This document shows, in pieces, positions 22,285 through 34,215 of a stretch of DNA of 64,000 bases. Source of the DNA: Citrus sinensis. Taxonomy: Eukaryota; Streptophyta; Magnoliopsida; Sapindales; Rutaceae. A program made the translations under genes and the position numbers. The notes beneath the pieces are model-generated. The model was not told the origin of the DNA. It made no database searches and was given only the letters and a program-made list of their open reading frames with translations. Numbering within the stretch: position 1 is the stretch's first letter; each line of letters starts with the position of its first letter. The DNA lies in the NCBI RefSeq assembly GCF_022201045.2, contig NC_068559.1, forward strand, positions 3,074,501-3,138,500, written 5' to 3'.

Positions 22285-22622
22285 TAAAACCTTTGGAGTA
22301 TTTGACGTGTTTGATTCATGATCAGAGAACAAAAGAGGGATTTCAGCAACATTATGTTAAAATGATTTGGGATTCAACACCGAGTTCTTGATTTGATTTT
22401 GTTGCGTGTATGTTTCGTTGAGATTGCCAATGCTACCATAAAGGTTACTAAGGCAACCCACCATGTTTTTCTTTCTTAACTGCAGCTTCACAGCAGTGCC
22501 AACAGGCAAAGAAAAAAAGGTAGGAAAAATCAACAGTGCTTTTGCCAGCTTCAACAAATAGAAGTTTCACGAGCGTTTGTGCCAATGAGAAGCTTCAACC
22601 TCACATTTGAAGTCCCTGCCAT
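22285..22622 (-). pseudogene. DUF674 truncated pseudogene
   Basis: It starts at ATG 22622 (MAGTSNVRLKLLIG), loses frame before the AEAGK block, then reads LPVGTAVKLQLRKKNMVGCL and NLYGSIGNLNETYTQQNQ to SVLNPKS, with a remnant of the EIPLLFSDH segment near 22325. The Cys region, the MDNLEV block and the last exon are missing. Non-functional. Confidence 0.75.
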
Positions 22623-23185
22623 GGCTATTTTGCCGTGTGTTTATGGCTAGTAATTGTAAATATACATGCATATACATACAAACACATTAAAGCTAATTAC
22701 CAGACCTAATGTACCAAGCGAAGCACATTTTCTTAAGTATCAATATTATAGACCTCTTTTTGTGTATAAAATATTCGTTTACTCGGAATTTTAAGTCTAT
22801 CACTTTATGTTACACGTTAATATCTGGTGTAGCTTTAAAAACTTATTCATTTGCAATACCACAACAGCCCAATCGTTGGTCTCTAATTGAACATTATACT
22901 ATTTATTGGGATATATAATATTCAAAAGAATATTAGCAACATCTAATTAATAAGGTAGAATGATTAATCTTTCCAAGTATGAATTTAGGAAATCAACTTA
23001 GCATACAAGTTTATCATAACTTTTACAAAGGAGAAATACTAATAGTAAAATAGACACAGTCGATCCAGAAAAGTTCAGACAATAAACATTAATAATTGTT
23101 CATATGTCAAAAACATAACCGGCTTATTTCAATCTCTAGAGCAAAACGATATGCTTCAAGCATCATGGCTATCCCCCTTTATCAT
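22623..23185. other. Intergenic spacer
   Basis: AT-rich spacer without a supported gene. It separates two decayed DUF674 copies. Confidence 0.4.
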
Positions 23186-23818
23186 TCAAACATTAGTTCC
23201 CCCAAGGAAAACACTAGTTAAAACTGTTCTGCAGTCCAGAGATGCCTTCAACAGCTTCAAACCCTACCAATAACAACAAATTAAATTGAAAATATTGTAC
23301 ACATATCACAAATATGTATGGAGTACTAGTAACATCAATAAATGATATAAAGGTTTGTATCCCTCATTCACACTCAAATTGACAACCTTCTCCTCAAGTC
23401 CACCCACATCCTTAACATTAAATTTGTCCAACAAAGTAATGGAAGAAATAGTGGACATAGGTGAAACCTTCTAATTATCCATGGTCATCATATAAGTCAC
23501 CACCCCTTTTACAAACCCACTGCCATCGGTCACTGTCCCCGTGCTCGCAGTTGTCGGACAAATTAACATAAGACCACTCTTTGGTCATTTTCCCCTTGCA
23601 ATAACAAGGACAAGTCTAGTTTGGAACGTCAGCCATACAGTGGTGACCAGTATTATAGCCATTACATGTGTAACACTTTCGAGTGGTTAATTCATGATCA
23701 GAAAGAAAGAGAGGGATTTCAGTCACATTTAACGGAGATATAGGATTCAGCACCAAGTTTTTGTTTTCATTTTTCTGAACGCATGTTTCATTCAGATTTT
23801 CAAGGCTTTTATTGATGC
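23186..23818 (-). pseudogene. DUF674 pseudogene, 5-prime truncated
   Basis: The last exon at 23186-23263 is open (GLKLLKASLDCRTVLTSVFL then GGTNV and stop). Upstream, exon 1 can be followed from the changed donor (GAGGGATA instead of GAGGTATA) through damaged MDN/EKV blocks, a CP-C-C cysteine remnant and KSLENLNETC to about 23818, where similarity ends abruptly. Several stops and shifts are present. The N-terminal 60 codons are missing; the break coincides with the edge of the LTR-type fossil that follows. Confidence 0.75.
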
Positions 23819-23819
23819 T

Positions 23820-26800
23820 GAAATCTGGTCGACCTGATGATGGCGACCAGATTGTCTCGTTAACGCTTTAATTTGCTTTTGATGGGACATTGTCTCTTGC
23901 TGCTATAGTGAGATCTAAGTTGTATTGATACTTCTTTTAATCTACAACAATAGAAAAATGTCAGGGGTGCCAAAAAAAATTTCCAGCAAAAATTCCCTAA
24001 CGCTCAAGTCAGTAATTGAGTTTTTCTTTTTAAAAAAACAGTAATCTCGCACACTTACGACTTAAGTATTTTCTCTTTAATCTCATCTTCTCTTAGCTGG
24101 AAAAAGACCCACTTTTAAGGATCCTTCTCGATTCTTATAGACAACCGCAAGTATCGATTGTTTTTTCAATGCGAGGCCGTTATCAAATTAATTGTGTCAC
24201 CTGAATATAAGAGTTAATATGTCCTTTTGCATAGTTATTGAGCTGCCATTATAACGTCTAATCATGCTTTAAACGTTATAGTAGAACGTGCCGAGACGTT
24301 ACGGATGAACTTTTGAGTAAAGGTCTTTGACCTAAGTTATAAACCAAAACCATGCAACATGATTTTGGTCTCCTCGCAATACACTGGAACCTTCTCCTCA
24401 TTCTAAGTGACTTTCTTTCTATTCCTCAAACATCAGTTCCCCTGTTTCTAGTATTTGGAGTAAAACGAAACAAGACTAGAAACTATAAACTTAGTCAGGA
24501 AGCAATGACCTGATTTTCAATCTTGTTGCATTAAATAGATGTGACATGGCTAAATCTGGGCCAAGTGTTTAAGCTTCGAGTGGTGGCTTTTGGGTTTCTT
24601 AGCGCATCTCTTCAAACCGGCATGTCCTTTCAAATTATCGCGACGTCATTTCAAACGCCTTTTCCCTTTTTTTTATAAATTTTGAATTTCCCCTTTCTTT
24701 CTCTTCCCTTTCTTTTATCTCTTCTGCTTCGACTTAGTTTTACTTTTAATCTCTTGATAAGAGTTTCCCCCTTGTTGCCACAAATGCCGCACTTGTCACA
24801 CCAATTCACATATTTCTAGGTATTGTTTCCTAAACTCATTGCCTTAATCTCACTTGGATATTTTGTGTGTCACTGTTTTTCCTTTTTGTTTGGGTTTTTG
24901 GTTTTTCTTGTTACAATGCCTAAAGGAAAGCACTGGACGATAGACCTTGATAGTAGAGAGGAACCGAGTGTATTGCATGATCGGTCTAAGAGGCAAAACC
25001 CTAATCTACAAACTCCCGTAGAAGAGTTCAGTTTATCTAGGTTTAGAGGGATTCCTAAGAGAATGTCCCCATAAATCTCTTTTTCATCTAGGGCAGATAG
25101 TCCTCATGAAGAGGTTGATGGGGAAGAAACTAGTTCTGGTGAAAATCTCGGTACTAGTAGAACACTAAGTGCTGGTGAAGATGAGGCCAGTGAAGGGAGT
25201 TCCTCTGAGGAACCTCGGCCGGCAAAGGAAGCCAAAACTAGTTACAGGGTTGAAGCTTAGTCTTATTTTATTGACTTTATGAATTGTGAGACCACCCAAG
25301 AGGAATTGGAAAGCCTTAGAGCAGTATATGGCATTCCAGATGATGTTGAACTAAGGATACCTGGTAAAGTTAATACCTCTAGTCGACCCCCAAAGGGATA
25401 TGTCACCATTTACTTAAAATGCTTTAAACTTGCGGTTAGATTACCTCTCCAACCTTATTTTTCCAAGATATTAGGAAGATTAAGCATATCTTCTAGTCAG
25501 CTTAACCCCAATGGATAAAGAGTTCTCTCTGGGTTGTATGTCCCTTATTAGAGGTACGAAAGGGGTGAGCCCTCCGTGGAAGAAATAAAGAATTTGTACC
25601 AGCTAAAGAGCAGCCCAAAAGATGTTGGATGGTACTACTTCACAAGCAGTTTAAAGCAAAGAAAACCCATTGTTAATCTTCCTACTTCAGGGGGTAACTG
25701 AAAGAATAAGTTTTTTTTACTGGGAATAATTAGAGTCAAGTAGCCCGTATATCCAAAAGAGAATTTCGCGTTCCTTCTCGTTTTTCACTCCAAGTTGTTC
25801 ACTATCCATTGTATATCCTTTTACAATTTTTGTTGTTTATCTAATCTGTTATATTTCAGTTTCTTGGAGCATAGTCTACGAGATAAATGAGAGGTCGAAA
25901 CTGCGAGTTGAGATAGCTTTGGTCAACTTCAGCTCGTATAAGGACCTGCTGTCTATTAATAATCTGGTCAATTCTCATCTCATATCTGCACTCAGAGATA
26001 TGAGTAGCATTCTCAACCGGATGAAAAAACACAATCGTACTAAATTCGAATGTCTAAATTAGTTATGTTATTTCTCTACTCACAATTTTCATGAGTTATA
26101 GAAAATCTAAATGTCTTGTTAAGCTTATAAAATGATATGCTGAGTAAGCTAGATTAGAAGCAAGGAAGGCAAATAGAAGGCAACACAGTAATTAAAAAAA
26201 AAATACATTCATTCTTTTTCTTTTCTTTTTTAAAATTACTTAAATTGGTAAAAAGTTAAAAGCCTTCAAACATGCTCTAGATAAGGCACAAAACCTTAAA
26301 TTGACGAGAGTTGTTTAAAGTTACTTAAGTTAGTACAAGGTTAAAAGCCTATTTCAAATAAGGTATAAGACCTTAAACTGATAAGAGTGGCTTAAAATTC
26401 CTTAAGTCAATTAAAGGTTAAAAGTCTTGAAACTTGCTCTAGATAAGACATAAAGCCTTAAACTGACGATACCTATTCACCCTTAGCGCAGTCAACAGAG
26501 GAAGCAAAATAAGTTGCTTAAAGTTTTAAGTTTCTAAAAAATTATAAACTTTAGAGTTTTCAGTCTTAATTCGTTTCACTCTCAATACTAGAAATTAATG
26601 GACTGGTGTTTGGGGAATAAAATAGGGTGACCATTATCTCCTCGAAATAAAAAGTGAGCAGATGGTTGATAGGCTAATATGAGGTAATTTTGAGACAATG
26701 AGCAGACCACCTCGACCAGGAGGTAAATCTTATGATCTTGAGCAGGCTATCTTGATTAGGTGGCAATTCTGGTGACCTCGAGCAGATGGGTTTGAGGAGA

Positions 26801-27240
26801 CATTGGACCAAGTCACCAGGAAGCAAGACTCAGTCAAAATAACTGCTACAGATCTCCTTCAAAAAATCAGGGCATGAATTTAATTTATTAATGGTTATTT
26901 ATTACCACGATCTGAGGGGTGGATGTTTATAAAAACACAAGAAAATCATGTTAGGAGAGGTTCAACTTTCTTTCTCATTTTTTATTTTTATATTCCATTT
27001 ACTTAAGATTATTTATTCATAAAAACTAGAAATGACATTTTATTTTTCCGTAAATGCATAAACTAATTTGAGCGTCGGAGGGTTATCACCGGAAAAACTT
27101 CCGACTCCTCTTACCGTTCTTTTTTATTTCAGGTTTTCTCATGTTATTTGGTAGTAGTCGCAGGGTGTTCTTAATGTTTGACAAGCCGCTTCCCCACCAA
27201 ACAAATTTAATGTTGATGCAGGGGTATCTTAGTGGCAGTT
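23820..27240 (+). mobile_element. Ty3/gypsy-like fossil (broken)
   Basis: A decayed LTR-type element. Remnants around 24920-25720 match the gag-associated plant domain annotated as putative gypsy type transposon (PF04195): recognisable pieces are the SRPPKGYVTIYLKCFKL, LRLPLQPYF-like and SSPKDVGWYYFTS regions. LTR-like words (ACGCTCAAGTCAGTAATTGA near 24001; TTTGAGCGTCGGAGGG near 27066) are of a kind often seen in plant gypsy LTRs. No polymerase or integrase was recognised. Many breaks; clearly dead. The borders are estimates, set by the end of DUF674 similarity on the left and the last LTR-like words on the right. Confidence 0.55.
26232..26477. repeat. Imperfect tandem repeat, three units
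   Basis: Units of about 85, 77 and 84 bp start at 26232, 26317 and 26394, sharing TTACTTAAGT-, GGTTAAAAGCC- and CCTTAAACTGA-like words. The array lies in the interior of the gypsy-like fossil; non-coding tandem arrays are known from such elements. Confidence 0.65.
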
Positions 27241-27314
27241 TGTGTGTGGTAGATAACATAACCTAAAATTGCTTGTAAAGTTCACTAATAATTAATATTT
27301 CGTGTATATTTATA

Positions 27315-28029
27315 AGGGGATTGCCAATTTTCCCTCTACAGTAATCAACATATACCATTTCCCCCCTTGTTGTTTTTATAATGGCCAAAAACCCCCTTGA
27401 TAGCATAAGTTTACAATATTACCCTTATTTTTAACTACTCTTTTTATTTATATTTATTATAAATTAAATAAATTACATGAATATAAACTAAATAAAAAAA
27501 ATTAAATATTAAAAACAAGAAATATATGTTTTGATATGAGAAAAAAATTAATAATAAAATTTTTTTCTTGTAATTATTTATTTTGTGAACATTTTTTATA
27601 ATAAACATTTTGTAATATTTTAAAATTAAATGTAAAAAGTATAGGCAAAATATTTTATTATTTATCTTATAATAAATTTTTATTTGTCATTCAAATTTTC
27701 TTATAATAATTTTTTTTATCATTTTATAATAACTTTCTTATATATTTATTATAAGAAAATTTTCACAAAATAAATAAGTACAAGAAAAAAATTTTATTAT
27801 TATTTTTTTTCATATCAAACATATATTTCTTGTTTTTTATGCTTAATTTTTTATTTAGTTTTTATTCATGTAATTTATTTAATTTATAATAAATATAAAT
27901 AAAAGAGTAGTTAAAAATAAGGGTAATATTGTAAATTTATGCTATCATGGGGTTTTTGGCCATTATAAAAACAGTAAGAGGGGAAATGATATATATTAAT
28001 TACTGTAGCGGGAAAATTGACAATCTCCC
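27315..28029. mobile_element. Foldback MITE, Mutator type
   Basis: Perfect 9-bp target duplication ATATTTATA at 27306-27314 and 28030-28038. The two arms, roughly 27315-27620 and 27735-28029, are long imperfect inverted repeats: the outer ends are AGGGGATTGCCAATTTTCCC and, read inward from the right, GGGAGATTGTCAATTTTCCC. The duplication size and long arms fit a MULE-derived foldback element. The whole 715 bp is over 80 percent A+T in its inner part and has no coding capacity. The arms have diverged visibly, so the insertion is not very recent. Confidence 0.88.
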
Positions 28030-28038
28030 ATATTTATA

Positions 28039-30495
28039 GACATGTTCTAAAACTGATGATCAACCTTTAATATTCCAAGGAAAAGTTGGCAATTAGCTAG
28101 CTGCATGCCAATTTGTTGGTTCCCCATGTGCATTTACTGGAAACTAATAAAATCCTTGATTTGCGATTAAGTTAATTTGTTCTAAATGACCATGCGTAAA
28201 GACAATAATTAAAATACCTAGTTACTTTGGCAGCTCTTGTAACTAAAATTTTGTGTGTTTCCAATGCCCATGCATAGTCTGGTAGTAATTACTTTTGTTT
28301 GGGAAGTTTAAGATCATAAAAAACTACCGAAAAAGTTGAACATAAGAAAATGTAGCGGTCGTTTTAGATTCTAAAATTTGGCTTTTTACCTTACCTCATT
28401 CAATTAGCAATTTAATGATATACAAACGTTAGTAATAAGGCAAACAGAAGGTATCTAATGTTGACCATAGAGCTTAATATTTCACTGATTATAAATGAAG
28501 CAATATATATATATATATATATATGGTTAAGATAAAAGAACACACACTATCTATAATCTATTAAGATGGCATTCGGTTCGGTTTGAATAGAACCGAACCA
28601 AAATATGTCGGTTTGGTTATGAGCCATTTGGGCAGCAAGAATCGAATGATTCAAAAAATTTGCTAACGTTCGACTTTTTTTGTCTTTTACTAATTTACTC
28701 TTACAAATTGTTATCGATAAATTTTTGGTTTTTACCGTATTAGAGGTAAAATAACAAAACATACACAAGCGTCTGAGAGTTAACATAGTAGTTATGAAAT
28801 GTATGGGTATGGAAATGATTAATTTATGAAAACAATAAGTCGTATTTTATCATTTCCCATCTTTTAAATTATTATTTTTTTTCATTAATGGGTAATCTTA
28901 TTTTGTCCATTATAATTCATATATTACAAACTTGAAACTTGTTATGATTACGTGCCTACTTTTACTAATGGTTCAGAAAATTGCGGTTAGAATTCAAAAC
29001 ATTCAAGTCAAATTTATTACAGATTAATCACAATTGTTAACGTAAGAGTGCTCTTGTAACGTTACATGACTCGGCAATAGATGCTCCACTAGGCAAGGTG
29101 ATCGTTTACAAACACTCCATTTCTAGTGCTCTTGAGAACAATAATTATACTATCTAGTTCACATAAAATTACTTGTCCAGATAGTGCCTTTTTACAATTT
29201 TGTAGGGGAGAAATTTTTGGTCTTCTAATTATTAGTGAGAGTAATAAAATCGAGAAATAATTGAAGAATAATAGCTCAGAGCGTGTTTGTATATTAATTT
29301 TAAAACAACAGTTCATTATTAATTTTTTTGCCCCCCCAATAAACACCCACTTTAGGTTAGGAAGCGATATTTTCTTTTTTCATAAACACCCATCCAATGG
29401 AGTAACAACTACACCACCTCCCATCCAATGGAGTAACAACTACACCACCTCAGTCCCAAACAAAAGCCTAGTAACAATGTGCAAAGATTGAAAGGGAAAG
29501 GGAAGAGGATTAAGCTGCATATCCTCATAATTAAAAAAACAAGTAAATTTCAAATGTAAATTAGAGAAAAAGGATTTTAAAAAAAAATGCATATAAAGGA
29601 AATATACAAGAATGTTTGCTGTGTCGGTTACGAAGATGCTACATTACTGTACAACCGGATGAATAGCCACAAAGGAAGCAAACCTGCAAACATCATAAGA
29701 AATAGACTAGTCAAATTTATTGGTTTTTTGACGAAAGAACAAGAGTTCCATTAAAGAAATGTATTCATGCCATTAACACATTAAATCCATCTAGGAAGAA
29801 TGAATCAAGGAAACAAGTAATGCCTAAAATTGTTTGAAATTGATTCCTTAAAAAGTAAAAAATCTGAGCACATTTCCTCTTGGCAGTTCTTTGAAGCATC
29901 CCAATCAAGACAAACAATTGTGTTTTGTTTGGGTTACCATGTGATAGCTGAAATCTTAGAAAATTCCTTATTTTACTCCTGGGTGGTGGCAGATTGCACT
30001 TGCTAAAATATGATTTAAGATCAAAAGTTAAACTGTTCTAAAAGGGTAAAACTTTTCTGATAGAAATGGATCATAACTAAATCCTGACTGGCCTAAAGGT
30101 ATAGTAGCCATCTTTCACCAAAATCTATTCAGTTCAGTTAGCAACCTGCTGCAGCGTTAAAATGATTTCCTCTTTCTCTCAGAAGGTTCATCGTCTTCTT
30201 TCAGAAATACTAGTTGCTCAAAAACAGGAATTTCTTAATTCCTTGGATGCAGCAAAAGATCATTCACTACTCAATAGTCAGACGAGAATCATGTTCATTA
30301 CCATCCTATTAGACTCCCAGAAATAGCATCTAAATTTAATAAGATAAACAATTAGAAACGGGGTTCCATACCAGTGTTTTGCCCAGAGGAGTTCATTTTG
30401 ATGCAGAATTAAGGAGCTGTGCAAAATTATCTAGCCGAAGAAATTGAAAAAGTATAAGCCAATGGGTTGAAGAATCTACTTCGAACTTCATGGTG
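28039..30495. other. Intergenic, downstream of MKP1
   Basis: Spacer between the foldback element and the MKP1 stop codon; the right part must include the MKP1 3-prime untranslated region and polyadenylation site. It holds a (TA)11 tract at 28503-28524, a small palindrome CGGTTCGGTTTGAATAGAAC at about 28573, and a 31-bp tandem duplication at 29391-29452. No other gene. Confidence 0.5.
29391..29452. repeat. 31-bp tandem duplication
   Basis: Two adjacent copies (29391-29421 and 29422-29452) beginning CATCCAATGGAGTAACAACT, identical but for the last base, so the event is recent or under slippage. Confidence 0.85.
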
Positions 30496-33400
30496 CTACG
30501 GCGTACTTAACAATGCAAGAAACTCCCTTGGCTCTTCATCTTCTTTAATAATCTATTCAGTAGCAAACATTAAACACTCACATTAAGAACAGGAGTATAA
30601 AACTGCAAAAATTAATCAGCATTTGTACTGGTAGCTTATCACAAGTGAACATAACACAGAATATCACAGGAAAATATAAAGTAGCAACAAAATAACAAGC
30701 GTTCCGACTCTTTTCCATTTTGTAAACTCATATACCATGTACATCTATATACCTTAACTGAACAGGTAAAGCAAGAAGCTCATGCTCATGTTTACTGATA
30801 AGCAATAATAGGTGCCAGAGCAAAAAGTAACAAAGTATGATTACTAAAAGTGCAGAAACCCTGATGGGGCAAAACTAAAATGTTCAATGATGAATGTAAA
30901 CAGTGTGAAATTGGGAAGCTTCTATATCTTAACAGGGATGCACTCTTAGTGAGCTAGTGTTTTTGGGTTTTGGGATATTTTTATCTTTGCAGTTTCTAAG
31001 TGTTTTGTTTATTTTGGGACTTCTCGTCCTTATTTTGTGGATTTGTAGTCCTCCTAATCCTTGTACATATTTCTTATAGTTTTATTTAATCTTTTGTTTC
31101 TTAGCCAAAAAAAAAAAAAGTGTGAAAATGAACGAATTGAGATGATAAAAAGAAAGTCAACCATGTTGGAGATAAAAAGACACTGAGAAACAGAATATAT
31201 TCTCCTTATAATTTTTCCTTGTTAATGGAAAAGCATCTCATTTAAATTTGCATTTGTTTCCTCTAAAGCACCTCAGAAATAATCAATACAGTCCAAAATA
31301 TTGCATACATAAATAATTTACTCAGATGGCTGTAGGCAGAAGAGAAGGAACATCAAGCTCTAAAGTATGAGAGTCCTCAGCATTTTATACCCTTTACAGT
31401 TTTCTTATTTAGTGTTCATTTCTTATTATAGTACTTCGGGTACGCATGGCTTCATGCAAATGAAACTATTTTTGAGCCAAACTTTAACCATATTGAATGA
31501 GGCGTCCCCATCAACAGAAAACTGACTCCAAAATTGCAACATGAAAATAAACATTGTTATTGACGGGACGCAACGCAACATGTTGGGAAGTACAGCAAGA
31601 CAGCAATGATGGAATAGAACAAAATTGCCACCTTTATCTACGATTTATCTTCAATGTATGTTATGTAACATACATAATCAACTGAAGTAACAAATAAAGC
31701 AAGATGAATTAATCTTATACACAACACAAAACAGTAAATACTTGAAATGTAGACTCCATACCTTTATTGGGGTGTCCTTCGGCAAACCCATCCTAGTCAG
31801 AATGTCATAACCAAATTGATTCTGGTCACTACCTTCTATATTCCCTAACTCTTTGTTGTTGTCTAACTGAATCGGGCTTTCACCATGACAGAAAGATCTT
31901 CCGACCCAGAAATAAAGAACCCTAGCTGCACTCTTCCCTGAGTCTCTACTAGGAGAAAAAATTGCAAAAGCAGATTTAGAATTCAAAGCACTCGAGTCAA
32001 ATTTTCCAACCCTTTCAAAAGTGGGCCAGCGATATATCAAAGGTTGCATTTGATTACAATGATCTGGAACACTTTCATCCAGCCTATTGGCTTTAAGGCC
32101 TTCTCTCCAAGAATAATTTCTCCCAGAATCAACACAATTGTTTGCAGAGGAGGATACTTTATGACACAATTCAGCAGTATCTACACTACTTGGAGATATC
32201 TTCAGTTTGCACATTTGAGTTGCATCTTCCTCTCCATTTCTAATAGCACTCTTGCTCTTAAAAACAATATCTATACTATCAGAATTACACAAAGTATACG
32301 TATTGTCACTTCTGCTTGCAACATCTTCTTGACTGGCCAAAAGATCTAGGCTACTGTTTGCCCTTACATTACTAGTCATCACTGGCAGCTTCAAAGACTT
32401 TGACAAGCTACCTCTACGCTCTGCAAGGGATGGTGAAATTCTTTTAACAGGTGACAAAGGAGGCTGAGAACCACAAGTTTCTGGTTTGTTATCTTCACTA
32501 GAGTTTTTAAATGAATGAAGAGACAGGTTAGAAAAAATAGACAAAGTTGAAGACACTGGAAGAGAACAAGATGCTGCTGAAGGAGAATCCATAGAGGATT
32601 CTGAGGAACACTTTGAACTAGTACTTGAATCAGAACAGACTGAATCTGGGGAGAGATAAGGGGGAGAAGAAGACGAAGATAACAATGAAGATGTTGATGA
32701 TGACGGTGATGACGAATGTACTAACATCATAGATTCAGAATAAACTCGACATAGAGATATTTTGGGCACTGAGACAAACTCCTTCATATCACCTGAGGCA
32801 AACTTACGCCTTAGAGCACTCCAACTACTTTCTCTGGCAGGAAGATGAGTTTCGTGCTCATTCTCTGAAGATGAAAATGGAGGAACAAAACCTCCCATAA
32901 TAGCTTTGCGGAAAATTTCATAATCAACATCATATGAGTTCACTTTCCTCTCACCAGGCACCATCTTAATAGTTGATTCCCTAATCTCCACTCCATTTCG
33001 AGACTTATCCATCAAAGGTAAAAAGTTTGAGAAAGCATCCCAAAAATAACCTGGTTCCTCCCCTTCCTTGATGATGACAATACGTCCTTGTGCTCTCTCA
33101 TACCGCACAAGTTGACAAACGGCTCCTCTAGCATCCCTTTCCATGATAGACTCACAATGCTTACCGATCCAAATATATATTGCAGCGGGTATATGAACAA
33201 TAAACGCACCTCTAGAATCCAGAGCCAATGGTGTAGGATCATTCAACATTTTTGGGACTAGGTGCAGAGGATCATATGGGGAGTGTGGGGCAATCCTGTA
33301 CATCCTCAACAATGAACTGGGGCTAAGGGGGAATGCATGAACTCTTTTTTGGCACTGTAACAGCTGGCAAGCAAAACCCATATTTGGGTCAGCAATGCCT

Positions 33401-34215
33401 CTAGCTGCCTTTACATATTGAAAAGCATCATCAAAACTCTGCCCTTCTCTCCACATTAGATATGCAATTACCAATGATGTGGACCGTGACACGCCCTGAC
33501 AACAATGAACAAAAACCCTTCCACCTTTTTCTCTCACATCTTCAAAATAATCAAAAACATCATACAAAATGCTGGTGATATCCTCAGACGGACTATCCTG
33601 CAACCACAGTGTTCTGTAGACAAAATCAGCTTTAAAATACTCAGGACATACAAAGCCCACACAGTTCAAAATATGGGTAATCCCGTGCTGTTTCAATATA
33701 TCCCTGTCCCTAGCGACAGCATCCCCTCCAAGATATATATGTTCTGCTACCTTCGAACATTCTTTATCAAAGAAAGCAATCTTATCCCTCTTCACCAGCC
33801 CACCATTCTTATCTGAGTTTCTCTGAATAGATGATAAATCAAGTTTCAGTCTCTCACCGCTCTTGTTCCCACTTGGAGTGGGGGGCTGATGCCACTCACC
33901 AACATCATCAGAACTCGCCTTTGGCCACTCATCTAAGCTCCGACGTGCAATAGATAATGGCTGCAAGGGTGGCAAACAAGAACGTGCCTTTGAATTCTGT
34001 TGGGAACGTGGAGTTAATGGGACAGGAAACCGGCGCCCATTACTGTTTACAATATTGCTACCACTCGGATCAGCTAGATCTCTCTCTTCAGTTTCGGGGT
34101 TTTGAGAGGCAGTACGAGAGGACGACCATGAGGCTGATCGCCAAAACATCTTCCGAGAGCCAGGAAGCTGGCAACTACCCCTAGGATTACCCAGGTCATC
34201 CTCTTTCTCCAACAT
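30496..34215 (-). CDS. MKP1: MAP kinase phosphatase 1 (dual-specificity, gelsolin-like)
   Basis: Coding exons 31762-34215 and 30496-30552 (intron 1209 bp, phase 0, AAAG|GTATGG donor); 836 residues. ATG 34215 gives MLEKEDDLGNPRGS; the upstream in-frame TTG is not a likely start. The KKMFWRSASW-like N-terminal motif (here SRKMFWRSASW) is typical of plant MKP1. The DSP domain spans about 148-300 with the signature HCCQGVSRS: catalytic Cys238, Arg244, and Asp207 in WLQDSPSED as general acid. A gelsolin-like segment follows (about 325-405), then a long Ser-rich region and a second gelsolin-like C-terminal segment, which the 18-residue last exon completes (IIKEDEEPREFLALLSTP). The family dephosphorylates MPK3/MPK6-type kinases in stress and immunity. 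A probable 5-prime untranslated intron starts with a TGC|GTAAGT donor near 34933. The intron carries a LINE tail. HEXO1 lies upstream in the same orientation. Confidence 0.95.
30914..31118 (+). mobile_element. 5-prime-truncated LINE tail in MKP1 intron
   Basis: The segment ends in an oligo-A run (31107-31118) and is flanked by the 12-bp repeat AGTGTGAAATTG (30902-30913) and AGTGTGAAAATG (31119-31130), one mismatch. The body resembles a LINE 3-prime untranslated end (no coding sequence, T/G-rich, ends in TTTGTTTCTTAGCC then A). It is antisense to MKP1 within its only coding-region intron. Confidence 0.65.

Noticed and set aside
28560-28700. Possible fourth hAT-type end (AAGATGGCATTCGGTTCGG)
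   Set aside because: It resembles the left end of known plant elements, but no matching right end or 8-bp duplication was found.
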